35,174 nt of DNA from an uncultured Dialister sp. (lineage in GTDB: Bacteria; Bacillota; Negativicutes; Veillonellales; Dialisteraceae): the NCBI GenBank assembly GCA_934178345.1, contig CAKPQG010000023.1:1-35174 (forward strand), given 5' to 3'. The translations under genes were made by a program, and so were the position numbers. The notes below the pieces were generated by a model, which saw only the letters and a list, made by a program, of their open reading frames with translations, was not told where the DNA came from and ran no database searches. Below are positions 22,691-30,280 of this stretch, in pieces. Position 1 is the stretch's first letter, and every line of letters begins with the position of its first letter.

Positions 22691-22903
22691 CTATTTTTTC
22701 TTGTTCTTCTCTCTTGCGACAAGGATCGGATCACCGCCGAGGCCCCAGTTTTCCAGAGGTACTTCATCGATGGTGACAACGGTCGAAGCCGGATTCTTAT
22801 GCAGGACATTGGCCAGAAGATCCGTGACACCACGGATGAGCGCAGCCTTCTGCTCGGGGGTCACATGGCCTTCTCGGGTGATTTTGATATTGACGTAGGG
22901 CAT
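22691..22903 (-). CDS. 4-oxalocrotonate tautomerase family protein
   Basis: A 70-residue tautomerase. After removal of the initiator Met the catalytic proline is residue 1 (MPYVNIKITREG). TPEQKAALIRGVTDLLANVL is the family's helix, and VVTIDEVPLENWGLGG carries the conserved C-terminal strand with an aromatic Trp near position 50. These enzymes form homohexamers and interconvert enol and keto forms of 2-oxoacids; the real substrate of stand-alone bacterial members is usually unknown. AAAGGAG eight bases before the ATG supports the start. Confidence 0.9.
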   Translation of the reverse strand: MPYVNIKITREGHVTPEQKAALIRGVTDLLANVLHKNPASTVVTIDEVPLENWGLGGDPILVAREKNKKK

Positions 22904-22916
22904 AGCGGACTCCTTT

Positions 22917-23245
22917 CGGTGACTGGTGACTGGTAGCTAGGGATGAGTGGCTAGGGATGAGTGGCTAGGGATGAGGAGTCTCAAGTGACTGGTGACTAGT
23001 GACTGGCATGCCAGCTCATGGCATCGCCACTATTTATACCTCGCGGCGTATTTCGTCATCCTGAGCGGAGTGAAATGTCGGATGTTCGATCATGTAAAGG
23101 CGGAACAGTGAGAACTGAGTCGAAGGATCTGGCGCCGCACCACCATTTCTCATTTCTCATTCAAGCGAGGCTTTCAACCGTAATCAAGGGACGGCACGTC
23201 TCGTGGGCTAACCCTGAATCCTGAACCTTGAACCCTGAACCCTGC
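22917..23245 (+). repeat. full repeat mosaic between the tautomerase and trpS genes
   Basis: GTGACTG and GGGATGA/GTGGCTA heptamers (22918-23005), GCATCGCC block, arms GCGGCGT (23043-23049) and GCGCCGC (23132-23138) enclosing an 80-base element identical or nearly so to that at 6321-6400, TCTCATT heptamers, unique block, and CCCTGAA words up to the trpS stop codon. Confidence 0.85.
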
Positions 23246-23248
23246 ACC

Positions 23249-24310
23249 TTATTTCAATAAATTTCCATCTTCGAAGTAATTGATCCGCATCGCGCGGCGG
23301 ACTTCGGTGAGAGTCTGTGCGGCGGTGTTTTCCGCTTTTTCGCAGCCACTCTTCAGGATATCCTGGACATCCTCCAGATGGGCTTCCCAATATTCACGGC
23401 GTTCGCGGATGGGGCGGAGGGTTTCCTGCATGACGTTATTGAGGAAGCGCTTCACCTTCACGTCGCCGAGGCCGCCTCTCGTGTAGTGATCCTTCATTTC
23501 CTGAAGGCAGCTGTACTCGGGGCAGAAGGCTGCGAAGTGTTCATCGGTGCTGAATGCGTCGAGGTAGGTGAAGACGGGATTTCCTTCCACATGCCCCGGG
23601 TCGTCGCGGCGCAGGTGGGTCGGGTCGGTGAACATGGACATGATCTTCGTCTCGATGTCTTTCGGCGAGTCAGAGAGATAGATGCAGTTGCCGATGGATT
23701 TGCTCATCTTCGCTTTGCCGTCGGTGCCGGGGAGGCGCAGGCAGGCTTTGTTTGTGGAAAGGACGATGTCCGGTTCGACCAGGACTTCGCCGTAGATGTC
23801 ATTGAATTTGCGGACGATCTCGCGTGTCTGCTCGAGCATCGGCTCCTGGTCTTCGCCGGTCGGGACATGGGTGGCCTTGAAGGCCGTGATGTCGCTCGCC
23901 TGGCTGACAGGGTAGCAGAGGAAGCCGGCCGGGATGCTGGCTTCGAAATTCTTCTGCTGGATTTCTGCTTTGACAGTCGGATTTCTCTGGAGACGAGAAA
24001 CGGTGACGAGGTTCATATAGTACATGGTGAGTTCGGTGAGCTCCGGTACCATGGACTGGATGAAGATGCAGGACTTCGCCGGATCGATGCCGACAGCGAG
24101 GTAGTCGAGAGCGACCTCGCGCACATTTCTTCTGACCTTCTCCGGATTGTCCGCGTTGTCCGTGAGCGCCTGAGCGTCAGCGATCATGATGTAGATATCG
24201 TCGAATTTGCCGGAGTTCTGCAGCTCGACACGTTCGCGCAGGGAGCCGACGTAGTGGCCGACATGAAGGCGGCCGGTCGGGCGGTCGCCGGTAAGAATGA
24301 TTTTTTTCAT
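23249..24310 (-). CDS. trpS: tryptophan-tRNA ligase
   Basis: A 353-residue class I aminoacyl-tRNA synthetase that charges tRNA-Trp. The HIGH-type motif is in GDRPTGRLHVGHYVGSL (8-24) and the KMSKS motif in DGKAKMSKSIGN (about 195-206). The TrpRS pattern is further supported by FIQSMVPELTELTMYYMNLV and MSMFTDPTHLRRDDPGHVEGNPV. The start at 24310 follows CAGGAG. A minus-strand TATAAT lies at 24356-24361. No T-box is present in the short leader, unlike many Firmicute trpS genes. The preceding minus-strand gene ends 120 bases upstream. Confidence 0.96.
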   Translation of the reverse strand: MKKIILTGDRPTGRLHVGHYVGSLRERVELQNSGKFDDIYIMIADAQALTDNADNPEKVRRNVREVALDYLAVGIDPAKSCIFIQSMVPELTELTMYYMNLVTVSRLQRNPTVKAEIQQKNFEASIPAGFLCYPVSQASDITAFKATHVPTGEDQEPMLEQTREIVRKFNDIYGEVLVEPDIVLSTNKACLRLPGTDGKAKMSKSIGNCIYLSDSPKDIETKIMSMFTDPTHLRRDDPGHVEGNPVFTYLDAFSTDEHFAAFCPEYSCLQEMKDHYTRGGLGDVKVKRFLNNVMQETLRPIRERREYWEAHLEDVQDILKSGCEKAENTAAQTLTEVRRAMRINYFEDGNLLK

Positions 24311-24355
24311 ATGATTTCTCCTGTCATAAATGGAAGGTGTATAGTTATCCCTTTC

Positions 24356-24361
24356 ATTATA
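24356..24361 (-). promoter_or_regulatory. -10 box of trpS
   Basis: Reads TATAAT on the minus strand, about 46 bases before the start codon; no good -35 box was found. Confidence 0.45.
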
Positions 24362-24430
24362 CTCCATATGAGAGAAAATCGGTAGGAGTGGGAGAAAGCA
24401 GTCTTTCCTATCGCTGCCGCATGACCTCAC

Positions 24431-25261
24431 TCAATGGCTGCCTTCGGCATGCAGAGGGCTGTGAGGGAGATATATAATACTTTCGCCATCGGCGGGCATA
24501 TCATAATTGACGATACCGCGAGAAGCCAGACGGCCGCGCATCGTATACCGAGTCAGGGCTGCGTGTGCCACGTTATCCATATGCGTGATATAAAGTCTGG
24601 CATGAGGGGCGGCAAGCGACACATTCCAGACATCTTCATCATTCATGATGAGACGGCCATTTTCAAGAGTCTCCGCTGCACAGGCATTGAGGGCGATCAC
24701 TTCCGGCTGGTATTTCTTAATGGTCGCAGCAACTTCCTCATACCAGATGGTATCGCCGGCCAGATAGAATGTTTTTTCATCTTTGGCTTCAAAGAGGACG
24801 CCCATGGCGTTTCCGCAAGGGATATACGTGCCATGGAGGGCAGGAACCTGACGAATGGTGGCATCTCCTATTTTTATTCCTTCTTTCGGAAGGATGGTGA
24901 TATTTTGGAATCCGGATTTTTTCAGGACAGCCGCATCCTCTTCGTTTTGGCAGAAAATGGGGACTTTCTTATCCAGCGGAGCGCCGACGGTACCGTCTGT
25001 GACGGACATGTCGATGTGATCGGGATGGAGATGCGTGACGATGATATAGTCGACATCCTGCAAGACCTCCCTGGCAGACATGGGGAGGTCATAGAATGGC
25101 ATCGGTAGCTGCTCCTTCATCGGGTCGGGGATATGGAAGGGGCGGCCGGGGACGTCGGTGAAGCTGAAGGCATGCCGAGGGGAAAGCCATGGATCGATGA
25201 GAAATGTTTTGCCGGCGTATACCAGGCGATTGGTTGCACTACGGATCTGTGTGATTTTCAT
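24431..25261 (-). CDS. metallo-beta-lactamase-fold hydrolase
   Basis: A 276-residue MBL-fold protein of the L-ascorbate-6-phosphate lactonase (UlaG)-like or UPF0173-like group. The zinc motif is IIVTHLHPDHID (about 73-84), with further metal-type residues in VPALHGTY, FYLAGDTIWY and YITHMDN. The N-terminus NRLVYAGKTFLIDPWLSP fits this group. AGGAGG lies 11 bases before the ATG. It is divergent from the LysR-type gene at 25383, a classic regulator-target arrangement, so its product probably acts on the metabolite sensed by that regulator. Substrate not identifiable. Confidence 0.87.
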   Translation of the reverse strand: MKITQIRSATNRLVYAGKTFLIDPWLSPRHAFSFTDVPGRPFHIPDPMKEQLPMPFYDLPMSAREVLQDVDYIIVTHLHPDHIDMSVTDGTVGAPLDKKVPIFCQNEEDAAVLKKSGFQNITILPKEGIKIGDATIRQVPALHGTYIPCGNAMGVLFEAKDEKTFYLAGDTIWYEEVAATIKKYQPEVIALNACAAETLENGRLIMNDEDVWNVSLAAPHARLYITHMDNVAHAALTRYTMRGRLASRGIVNYDMPADGESIIYLPHSPLHAEGSH

Positions 25262-25290
25262 AGAATGTGAATCCTCCTTTTTTATGCGTT

Positions 25291-25296
25291 ATTATA
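25291..25296 (-). promoter_or_regulatory. -10 box of the MBL-fold hydrolase gene
   Basis: ATTATA on the plus strand is TATAAT on the minus strand, 30 bases before the start codon in the divergent region. Confidence 0.5.
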
Positions 25297-25335
25297 CATG
25301 AGGCATGTCGCAGGAAAAAGAAGAGAACGAGATGA

Positions 25336-25364
25336 TTGAAGCAACTATATGGTTGCACTATAAT
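25336..25364 (+). promoter_or_regulatory. promoter and palindromic operator of the LysR-type gene
   Basis: TTGAAG (25336-25341) and TATAAT (25359-25364), 17-base spacer. GCAAC/GTTGC (25341-25345, 25352-25356) form a perfect inverted repeat between them, the usual place for autorepression by a LysR-type regulator. Confidence 0.7.
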
Positions 25365-25382
25365 GAAAACAGGAGGTGCTCT

Positions 25383-26282
25383 ATGAACCAAAAACAGCTG
25401 CAATACTTCGTGACCGTCTATCAGACGCAGAATATAAAAACAGCCGCAGACACCCTATTTGTCTCGCGACAAGGCGTAAGCAAGGTGATCCGTCTGCTTG
25501 AGGAAGAGCTTGGTCAGTCGCTTTTTATCCGCAGTATAAAAGGAGTCATTCCCACGGACTATGCAACGACTTTGCTGCCACATGCCAAAAGCCTTCTGGA
25601 GGAATACGATGCCATCCGCAGCCTCCGCACGCTTGCAGCTAAGTCCCAAAGCGTGGTCACCATTTATGCGCTCGATCACGTATTTGCCTATCTCGGAGCG
25701 TCCCTGATTGAAGACTTCCACGAGGCCTATCCTTCTATCATTCTCAGTGTGGTGGATACGACAGATGCCCATGCTATAGCTGCATTGGCATCGCAGCAGT
25801 GCAGTTTTGCCATCACGGCGGGACCACTGGATGAGACGCGTTTCGAAGGAGAGCCTCTTTTTTTCAGCCATTACAGTGTACGGATGCACAGATCCCATCC
25901 GCTGGCGAAGCTCCCGGCTTTGACCTATGACGATCTGGACGGGCAGACCATCATCAGCAAAGGCCGTGCCTACGATTGTTTCCGCCACAATATCGACAGG
26001 TACTTCCTCGCGCCCGGAAGGGAGATCCATATTCTTGCGGAAACAGCGGATGAAAGTATCATCCGCACACTTCTCCTTCACAACAAAGCCATCAACATCG
26101 GCTATGACTATGCCGATCCTCTGTACCCGCATCCCGACATCGTGAGCCGGACACTGAAGGAAGAGATCAGCGGGCAGATGATCTACCTTGTAAGCAATCC
26201 GCAGGTCCGCAAGACAAAGGCAAGCTGTCTTTTTCATGATTTTCTGCTGGAATGGATGAAGAAAAAAGCTGCCATACAATAG
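25383..26282 (+). CDS. LysR-type transcription regulator
   Basis: A 299-residue LysR-family regulator. The N-terminal winged helix (about 1-60) reads QKQLQYFVTVYQTQNIKTAA, then LFVSRQGVSKVIRLLEEELG, then LFIRSIKGVIPTDYA; the rest is the two-lobed periplasmic-binding-like effector domain, with ITAGPLDETRFEGEPLFFSHY and a typical hinge. AGGAGG seven bases before the ATG at 25383 sets the start. It is divergent from the MBL-fold hydrolase gene and likely controls it. The effector is unknown. Confidence 0.93.
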   Translation: MNQKQLQYFVTVYQTQNIKTAADTLFVSRQGVSKVIRLLEEELGQSLFIRSIKGVIPTDYATTLLPHAKSLLEEYDAIRSLRTLAAKSQSVVTIYALDHVFAYLGASLIEDFHEAYPSIILSVVDTTDAHAIAALASQQCSFAITAGPLDETRFEGEPLFFSHYSVRMHRSHPLAKLPALTYDDLDGQTIISKGRAYDCFRHNIDRYFLAPGREIHILAETADESIIRTLLLHNKAINIGYDYADPLYPHPDIVSRTLKEEISGQMIYLVSNPQVRKTKASCLFHDFLLEWMKKKAAIQ

Positions 26283-26373
26283 TGCCATTGACAGGCAGCG
26301 GGTGGAACACGAAAAAGAGTGTCCCTAAGTCCGGATTGAAAATCGGGAGGGAAGAGCGATCTCTATCGAATAA

Positions 26374-26409
26374 AAAGAACCTCCAGCCATGAGGACCGGA
26401 GGTTCTTCT
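26374..26409 (+). terminator. terminator between the LysR-type and PNPOx-type genes
   Basis: AAGAACCTCC pairs with GGAGGTTCTT around a 13-base loop, with A residues before and a short T-rich tail after. About 90 bases after the LysR stop; also suits minus-strand transcription. Confidence 0.65.
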
Positions 26410-26428
26410 ATCTGAAAATATTCTGCGA

Positions 26429-26447
26429 TTGAATCAGCGTCTCCTTA
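26429..26447. repeat. solo end of inverted-repeat element 1
   Basis: GCGATTGAATCAGCGTCTCC is the right end of the 163-bp element, with one change. It runs into the stop codon of the PNPOx-type gene (TTAGAAC on the plus strand). Confidence 0.6.
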
Positions 26448-26840
26448 GAACTCGTAGGGGGGATTGCCAGAGAAGTCGGCAATGATGCCGTGGGCATTAT
26501 CCAGATAGAACACCTCAAAGATGGGGTTGGTGGCCTCGCCGTACTGACCCTTCACAATGGGGTTCTGGATACACATTTCCTTGGCAGCCATGTTATTCTC
26601 GAACACAGCTTTGCCGTGCAGACGAATCCACGCATAGTCCGGGCTGGAAACGGAGATCTCCACCTCCGGGTTTTCCTGCATATCCTTGTAGACGTCCTTG
26701 GTGTTGTTGGTGCAGAACCACAGCTTGCCGTCAAGCTCACCGGCGAACATGAAGGGGCGGCACTTCGCCTTGCCGTCACGACCGACGGTAGCCAGATACT
26801 GCACAGGATTGGCGTTCAGAAATTCTACGACTTTGTTCAT
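26445..26840 (-). CDS. pyridoxamine 5'-phosphate oxidase-like FMN-binding protein
   Basis: A 131-residue PNPOx-fold protein: VVEFLNANPVQYLATVGRDG, RPFMFAGELDGKLWFCTNN and VEISVSSPDYAWIRLHGKAVF are the successive barrel strands of small stand-alone FMN or F420-type split-barrel proteins. Such proteins are often flavin reductases or stress-induced general oxidoreductases. GGGAGG about seven bases upstream places the start at 26840; longer frames are rejected. It is preceded by a palindrome, GTTACC-TCTG-GGTAAC (26934-26949), related to motifs in front of the HxlR gene. Likely part of one small regulon with its neighbours. Confidence 0.88.
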   Translation of the reverse strand: MNKVVEFLNANPVQYLATVGRDGKAKCRPFMFAGELDGKLWFCTNNTKDVYKDMQENPEVEISVSSPDYAWIRLHGKAVFENNMAAKEMCIQNPIVKGQYGEATNPIFEVFYLDNAHGIIADFSGNPPYEF

Positions 26841-26925
26841 AATAAGTACCTCCCAAAATTTGTTGTTTCTCTTGATGTCTTTCACGTCATGCGATTTGTA
26901 CGGCTTGTGAAGTACATACAATATT

Positions 26926-26951
26926 GTGGTATGGTTACCTCTGGGTAACAA
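26926..26951 (-). promoter_or_regulatory. promoter region and operator-like palindrome of the PNPOx-type gene
   Basis: On the minus strand TTGTTA overlaps the palindrome GTTACC-TCTG-GGTAAC (plus-strand 26934-26949), and CACAAT lies about 17 bases on. The word GGTAAC is shared with the repeats at 27968-28040. Confidence 0.5.
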
Positions 26952-26953
26952 TT

Positions 26954-27001
26954 AGGGGAATGCTGATTAAATCTGATAACGATTTAATCCGTGTTTTCTT
27001 A
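26954..27001. repeat. internally deleted derivative of inverted-repeat element 1 (48 bp)
   Basis: Both ends, AGGGGAATGCTGATTAAATC and GATTTAATCCGTGTTTTCTT, lie only about 8 bases apart. The last bases supply the stop codon of the SnoaL-like gene. Confidence 0.7.
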
Positions 27002-27907
27002 GAACTTCCCGTTCTCGTTCTGCCAAGTGGACTGGTCTGCCACTGTCTCCATCACATCCCAATGCTCGGCGATCTTGCCATTTTCCACACGCCACAGGTC
27101 ATAGTAGCTGGTGGGCGCGCCGCCAAAGGTACCTTCGCTGACAGCAAGGACGAAATTTCCCTCAGCCAAAACCATGTGAACTTCATCGTACATCATGGAA
27201 ATCCCCTGCTCCGCCAGAGCACCCAGCGCGGCGTTCAGGCCGGATACACCATCGGCAATACCGCTGTTGTGCTGGATGTATTTATCACCGTCAAAGTAAT
27301 CTGGAGCTTTGTTCAGATTGTTGCCCTGCATGACATCATAGAGAAATTTCTTGACCAGTTCACGGTTTTCCTCGGTTTTGTCCAGATCAGTGATTTCCGT
27401 TGTTCCATCAGTCTGGGTATGATCGGAGGGGTTCGGCTCAGCCAGCGCAGCCAGATTGTCCCAATGTTCGGCAATCTTACCGCTTTCGTCAAAGCGGAAG
27501 ATGTCAAAAGCGACCTGCTCACCGGAACCGGCAAAATTATAGATTGTCTGCAAGAACACTTTGTCACCGTCCTCAAAAACACGGATGTTGTTCACCGTGG
27601 TTTTCACATCAGCGGATGCGAGATATTCCACGGAGCCGATAAAAGCATCTGCACCAGTGCCATATGCTAGATTGTGCTGGATGTAGCTATCAGAGAGCAG
27701 GCTGCGGGCGGTGTCCGTGTCTCCGGTAGCAAAGGTGTTGATGAGCGCCAGCGCCTTTTCTATCTGGCTATGTTCTTGCTGGAGAGGCTCAGTCTGCGGA
27801 GTGCTGTTTTCCGTGGGCGCTTCGGAAGCAGCGTTATTGGAGCCGCTTCCGGTCAGGATTGTTCTGCTCTTGGCTAGAGACTGCGTGCGAGAAAGATTTT
27901 TTTTCAT
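26999..27907 (-). CDS. protein with two SnoaL/NTF2-like domains
   Basis: A 302-residue protein. After an N-terminal Ser/Thr/Gln-rich stretch (1-45) there are two SnoaL-type domains: one from about 48 to 160 (ALALINTFATGDTDTARSLL, DSYIQHNLAYGTGADAF, FDIFRFDESGKIAEHWDN) and one from about 178 to 295 (ENRELVKKFLYDVMQGNNL, DKYIQHNSGIADGV, YYDLWRVENGKIAEHWDV). The duplicated YIQHN and GKIAEHWD motifs show internal duplication. SnoaL-like folds bind small hydrophobic molecules, sometimes catalysing aldol-type or hydrolytic steps. No convincing signal peptide, although the N-terminus (MKKNLSRTQSLAKSR) might be a degraded one. AAGGAGG precedes the ATG. Divergent from the HxlR gene and probably controlled by it. 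Confidence 0.85.
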   Translation of the reverse strand: MKKNLSRTQSLAKSRTILTGSGSNNAASEAPTENSTPQTEPLQQEHSQIEKALALINTFATGDTDTARSLLSDSYIQHNLAYGTGADAFIGSVEYLASADVKTTVNNIRVFEDGDKVFLQTIYNFAGSGEQVAFDIFRFDESGKIAEHWDNLAALAEPNPSDHTQTDGTTEITDLDKTEENRELVKKFLYDVMQGNNLNKAPDYFDGDKYIQHNSGIADGVSGLNAALGALAEQGISMMYDEVHMVLAEGNFVLAVSEGTFGGAPTSYYDLWRVENGKIAEHWDVMETVADQSTWQNENGKF

Positions 27908-27967
27908 TTTGAGTAACCTCCTTGGGGATTTGGTTTGATTTCATTCGACTCTTGCATTACAATAATA

Positions 27968-28040
27968 CGGTAGCTACAATTCGTAAAGTAAGCACAATAA
28001 TGTACCGTAGTTACCAAATAGAAACTAATAGGTAGTTACC
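27968..28040. promoter_or_regulatory. cluster of GGTA-NN-TAC operator-like motifs
   Basis: CGGTAGCTAC (27968-27977), GTACCGTAGTTACC (28002-28015) and GGTAGTTACC (28031-28040) lie in the divergent region between the SnoaL-like and HxlR genes. Spacing between motif centres is about 30-35 bases. They are good candidates for HxlR binding sites. Confidence 0.5.
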
Positions 28041-28065
28041 GGAAAGAAACGATTGCGTCGTTACT

Positions 28066-28228
28066 AGGGAAACACTGATTCAATCGTTGTCAGATTTTAC
28101 TCTTGAAATTTTATGCATAGCGAGGAATAACCTGACGCGAATAGCGAGCTATTTAAGGAAGGCTATGACGAAGCTATGTATAAAAATTCTTGTAAAATCT
28201 GACTCTGCGATTTAATCAGCGTTTCCCT
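28066..28228. mobile_element. inverted-repeat element 1, copy B (163 bp)
   Basis: Same length and ends as copy A at 22392. Internal arms read GATTTTAC/GTAAAATC where copy A has GATTTCAT/ATGAAATC, so two base pairs have changed on both sides. It separates the operator cluster from the HxlR ribosome-binding site. Confidence 0.85.
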
Positions 28229-28277
28229 GGGTTTTCCGGCAATTTGGCGCCTGAAAAAATTTTTGGGAGGGATTGAA

Positions 28278-28610
28278 ATGATCGAAGCAAAAGCAAAGAA
28301 CGAGCTTCCTGCCTGTCCCGTGGAGACTACGCTGACCCTCATCGGGGACAAGTGGAAGGTGCTGATCCTGCGTGACCTGATGACGGGAACGAAGCGGTTC
28401 GGGGAGTTGAAAAAATCCGTTGGCAATGTGTCACAAAAGGTTTTGACCGCCCAGCTTCGGGCGATGGAGGCAAGCGGACTGGTAAACCGCAAAGTCTATG
28501 CCGAAGTTCCGCCGAGAGTGGAGTATTCGCTGACGGAACTCGGCAAAAGTCTGAAACCCATTCTGGACTCTATGTGCGCATGGGGCAAAGCATATAAGGC
28601 TGAAAAGTAA
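28278..28610 (+). CDS. HxlR-family transcription regulator
   Basis: A 110-residue HxlR winged-helix protein. ACPVETTLTLIGDKWKVLIL is the family's opening motif, with Cys at position 13, comparable to the redox-active N-terminal Cys of HypR and YodB in Bacillus. TGTKRFGELKKSVGNVSQKVL and VEYSLTELGKSLKPIL complete the domain. A second Cys lies near the C-terminus (SMCAWG). GGGAGG before ATG 28278 sets the start. It probably senses electrophiles or oxidants and controls the divergent SnoaL-like gene and the PNPOx-type gene. The 163-bp element lies in its 5' region. Confidence 0.92.
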   Translation: MIEAKAKNELPACPVETTLTLIGDKWKVLILRDLMTGTKRFGELKKSVGNVSQKVLTAQLRAMEASGLVNRKVYAEVPPRVEYSLTELGKSLKPILDSMCAWGKAYKAEK

Positions 28611-28612
28611 AA

Positions 28613-28651
28613 AAGCCGAAGCAGCACCGGGAAGGTACTGCTTCGGTTTTT
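28613..28651 (+). terminator. terminator of the HxlR gene
   Basis: CCGAAGCAG (28616-28624) pairs with CTGCTTCGG (28638-28646), followed by TTTTT; A run before the stem. Confidence 0.9.
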
Positions 28652-28772
28652 ATGTTGCAAGTCGAGTCATTTCAAAGCGCTTCTGAGAGGGCTCTTCCTG
28701 GATTCAGCGGGTATGGAGGCTGCTTGTTTCCTTAGATTTCATCCACATCCGCGTCTATGCCGATATGTGTCA

Positions 28773-30146
28773 TCATTTTTTTAGAACTAAAAGAGCCACC
28801 GTCTCCACATGCATGGTCTGCGGGAACATGTCGACAGGGGTGACTTCCTTCACGGTGTAGCCGAGTCCGGCGAGGATCTTCGCATCGCGGGCGAAGGTCG
28901 CCACGTTGCAGGAGACGTAGACGATGCGTGAGGGCTGCATGCCGGCCGCAGCTGATAGGACGGTCTCGCTGCAGCCGGCGCGGACGGGGTCCATGACGAT
29001 GACGTCGGGGCGAAGGCCTTCTTGGTAGAGCTTTGGCATGAATTCTCCGGCATCAGCGGCGTAGAATTCGGCGTTTTCTATGTGGTTGAAGGCGGCGTTT
29101 TTCTTCGCGTCTTCGATGGCTTCTTTCACGATCTCGATGCCGATGACGCGTCCGGCTTTTGGGGCGAGGCAGAGGGAGATGGTGCCTGTCCCGCAGTAGG
29201 CGTCGATCACGGTCTCTCCGCCGTGGAGGTCGGCATAGGCGAGGGCTTTTTCATAGAGGAGCTCGGCCTGCGGTTTGTGTACCTGAAAGAAGGAGAAGGG
29301 GGAGACTTCGAAGGCGAGGCCGCAAAGGGAGGAGGTCAGGGTCTTTTTGCCCCAGAGGTGATGGATCTCTTTTCCGAGGATGGCATTGCCTTTGCGGCTT
29401 TGGACATTGTGATAGATGGAGACGACTTCGGGGAGGAGTTTTCTCATTTCGGAGATCCAGAGGTCTGCGAGCGGGAGCTTTTCCGAAGCAGTCACGATGA
29501 CGGCCATGACTTCGCCGTGATCGCCGACGCGTCCCATGATGTGGCGGACGCTGCCGCGGCCTGTTTTTTCGTTGTAGCCGGTGAGCTGATGGCGTGTCAT
29601 GAAGCCTTGCGCAAAGCGCAGCAGACGGTTGTTCTCTTCTTCCTGAATGGCGCAGCTCGCGATCGGGATGACCTGATGGCTGCCCTGTCGGTAGTAGCCC
29701 AGGACGGGGCCGCTCGTCACCTGACTGACGGGGACGGCCATTTTATTGCGGTAGTTCCATGGGTGGGAGGCGCCGATGATGGGGCGGACAAGGCTCTCTT
29801 CGCAGCCGCCGATGCGCACCATCACGTCTTTCACGCGCCGCTCTTTCACGGCAAGCTGGCCTTCATAGGTGAGGTGGGAGATCTGACAGCCGCCGCAGGT
29901 GTGGCAGACCGGGCAGGCGGGCATGGTGCGATGCGCGGAGGGGGTCTCGATGGAGATGAGCCGCCCTGTGGCGTAGGATTTCTTCGCGGTCACGATCATG
30001 GCCTGTATGGTCTCGCCGGGGAGAGCGCCGGGGACGAAGACGGTGAAGTCATCGACAGCTCCGATGCCTTCGCCGTGGATACCAAGGTCGCGGATGGTGA
30101 GGGTGTATGTTTCGTTTGGTTTGACGGGAATATTTTTCTTAGACAT
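28773..30146 (-). CDS. 23S rRNA (uracil-5-)-methyltransferase, RlmD/RlmCD (RumA) type
   Basis: A 457-residue SAM-dependent RNA methyltransferase of the TrmA/RumA family, which makes m5U in 23S rRNA. Domains: TRAM (about 6-66, TLTIRDLGIHGEGIGAVDDF); an iron-sulfur motif CPVCHTCGGC (Cys78, 81, 84, 87) with a further Cys in PIASCAIQ; SAM fold with IDAYCGTGTISLCLA; IVMDPVRAGC, a variant of DPPRxG; and the catalytic Cys in VYVSCNVATFARD. Full length for the family. The start has a weak GGAG upstream. It is followed only by repeats and appears to be transcribed alone. Whether it targets one or two uridines is not visible. Confidence 0.93.
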   Translation of the reverse strand: MSKKNIPVKPNETYTLTIRDLGIHGEGIGAVDDFTVFVPGALPGETIQAMIVTAKKSYATGRLISIETPSAHRTMPACPVCHTCGGCQISHLTYEGQLAVKERRVKDVMVRIGGCEESLVRPIIGASHPWNYRNKMAVPVSQVTSGPVLGYYRQGSHQVIPIASCAIQEEENNRLLRFAQGFMTRHQLTGYNEKTGRGSVRHIMGRVGDHGEVMAVIVTASEKLPLADLWISEMRKLLPEVVSIYHNVQSRKGNAILGKEIHHLWGKKTLTSSLCGLAFEVSPFSFFQVHKPQAELLYEKALAYADLHGGETVIDAYCGTGTISLCLAPKAGRVIGIEIVKEAIEDAKKNAAFNHIENAEFYAADAGEFMPKLYQEGLRPDVIVMDPVRAGCSETVLSAAAGMQPSRIVYVSCNVATFARDAKILAGLGYTVKEVTPVDMFPQTMHVETVALLVLKK

Positions 30147-30159
30147 AGAATGCTCCGAG

Positions 30160-30280
30160 GGGGTTCAGGGTTCAAGGGAAATGAGGAATGAGGAATGAAG
30201 GTGGCGGCTTCGCCGCGAATATTTATGAGGCGATGCCCGAAAGTGGTATTCAAGTCACCAGTCACTAGTCACTAGTCACC
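30160..30280 (-). repeat. repeat mosaic between the M15 peptidase and RlmD genes
   Basis: Short reverse-orientation version: TTCAGGG words, GGAATGA heptamers, GGCGGCTTCGCCGC, GGCGATGCCCG and TCACTAG/TCACCAG heptamers up to the stop codon of the peptidase gene. Confidence 0.8.

Noticed and set aside
29022..30191. 389-residue plus-strand frame over the RlmD gene
   Set aside because: Antisense shadow of a clearly functional gene; composition is low-complexity (Gly/Asp/Ala-rich) and there is no start signal. The same reasoning applies to 20766-21782, 23378-24385, 4765-5835 and 15429-16481.
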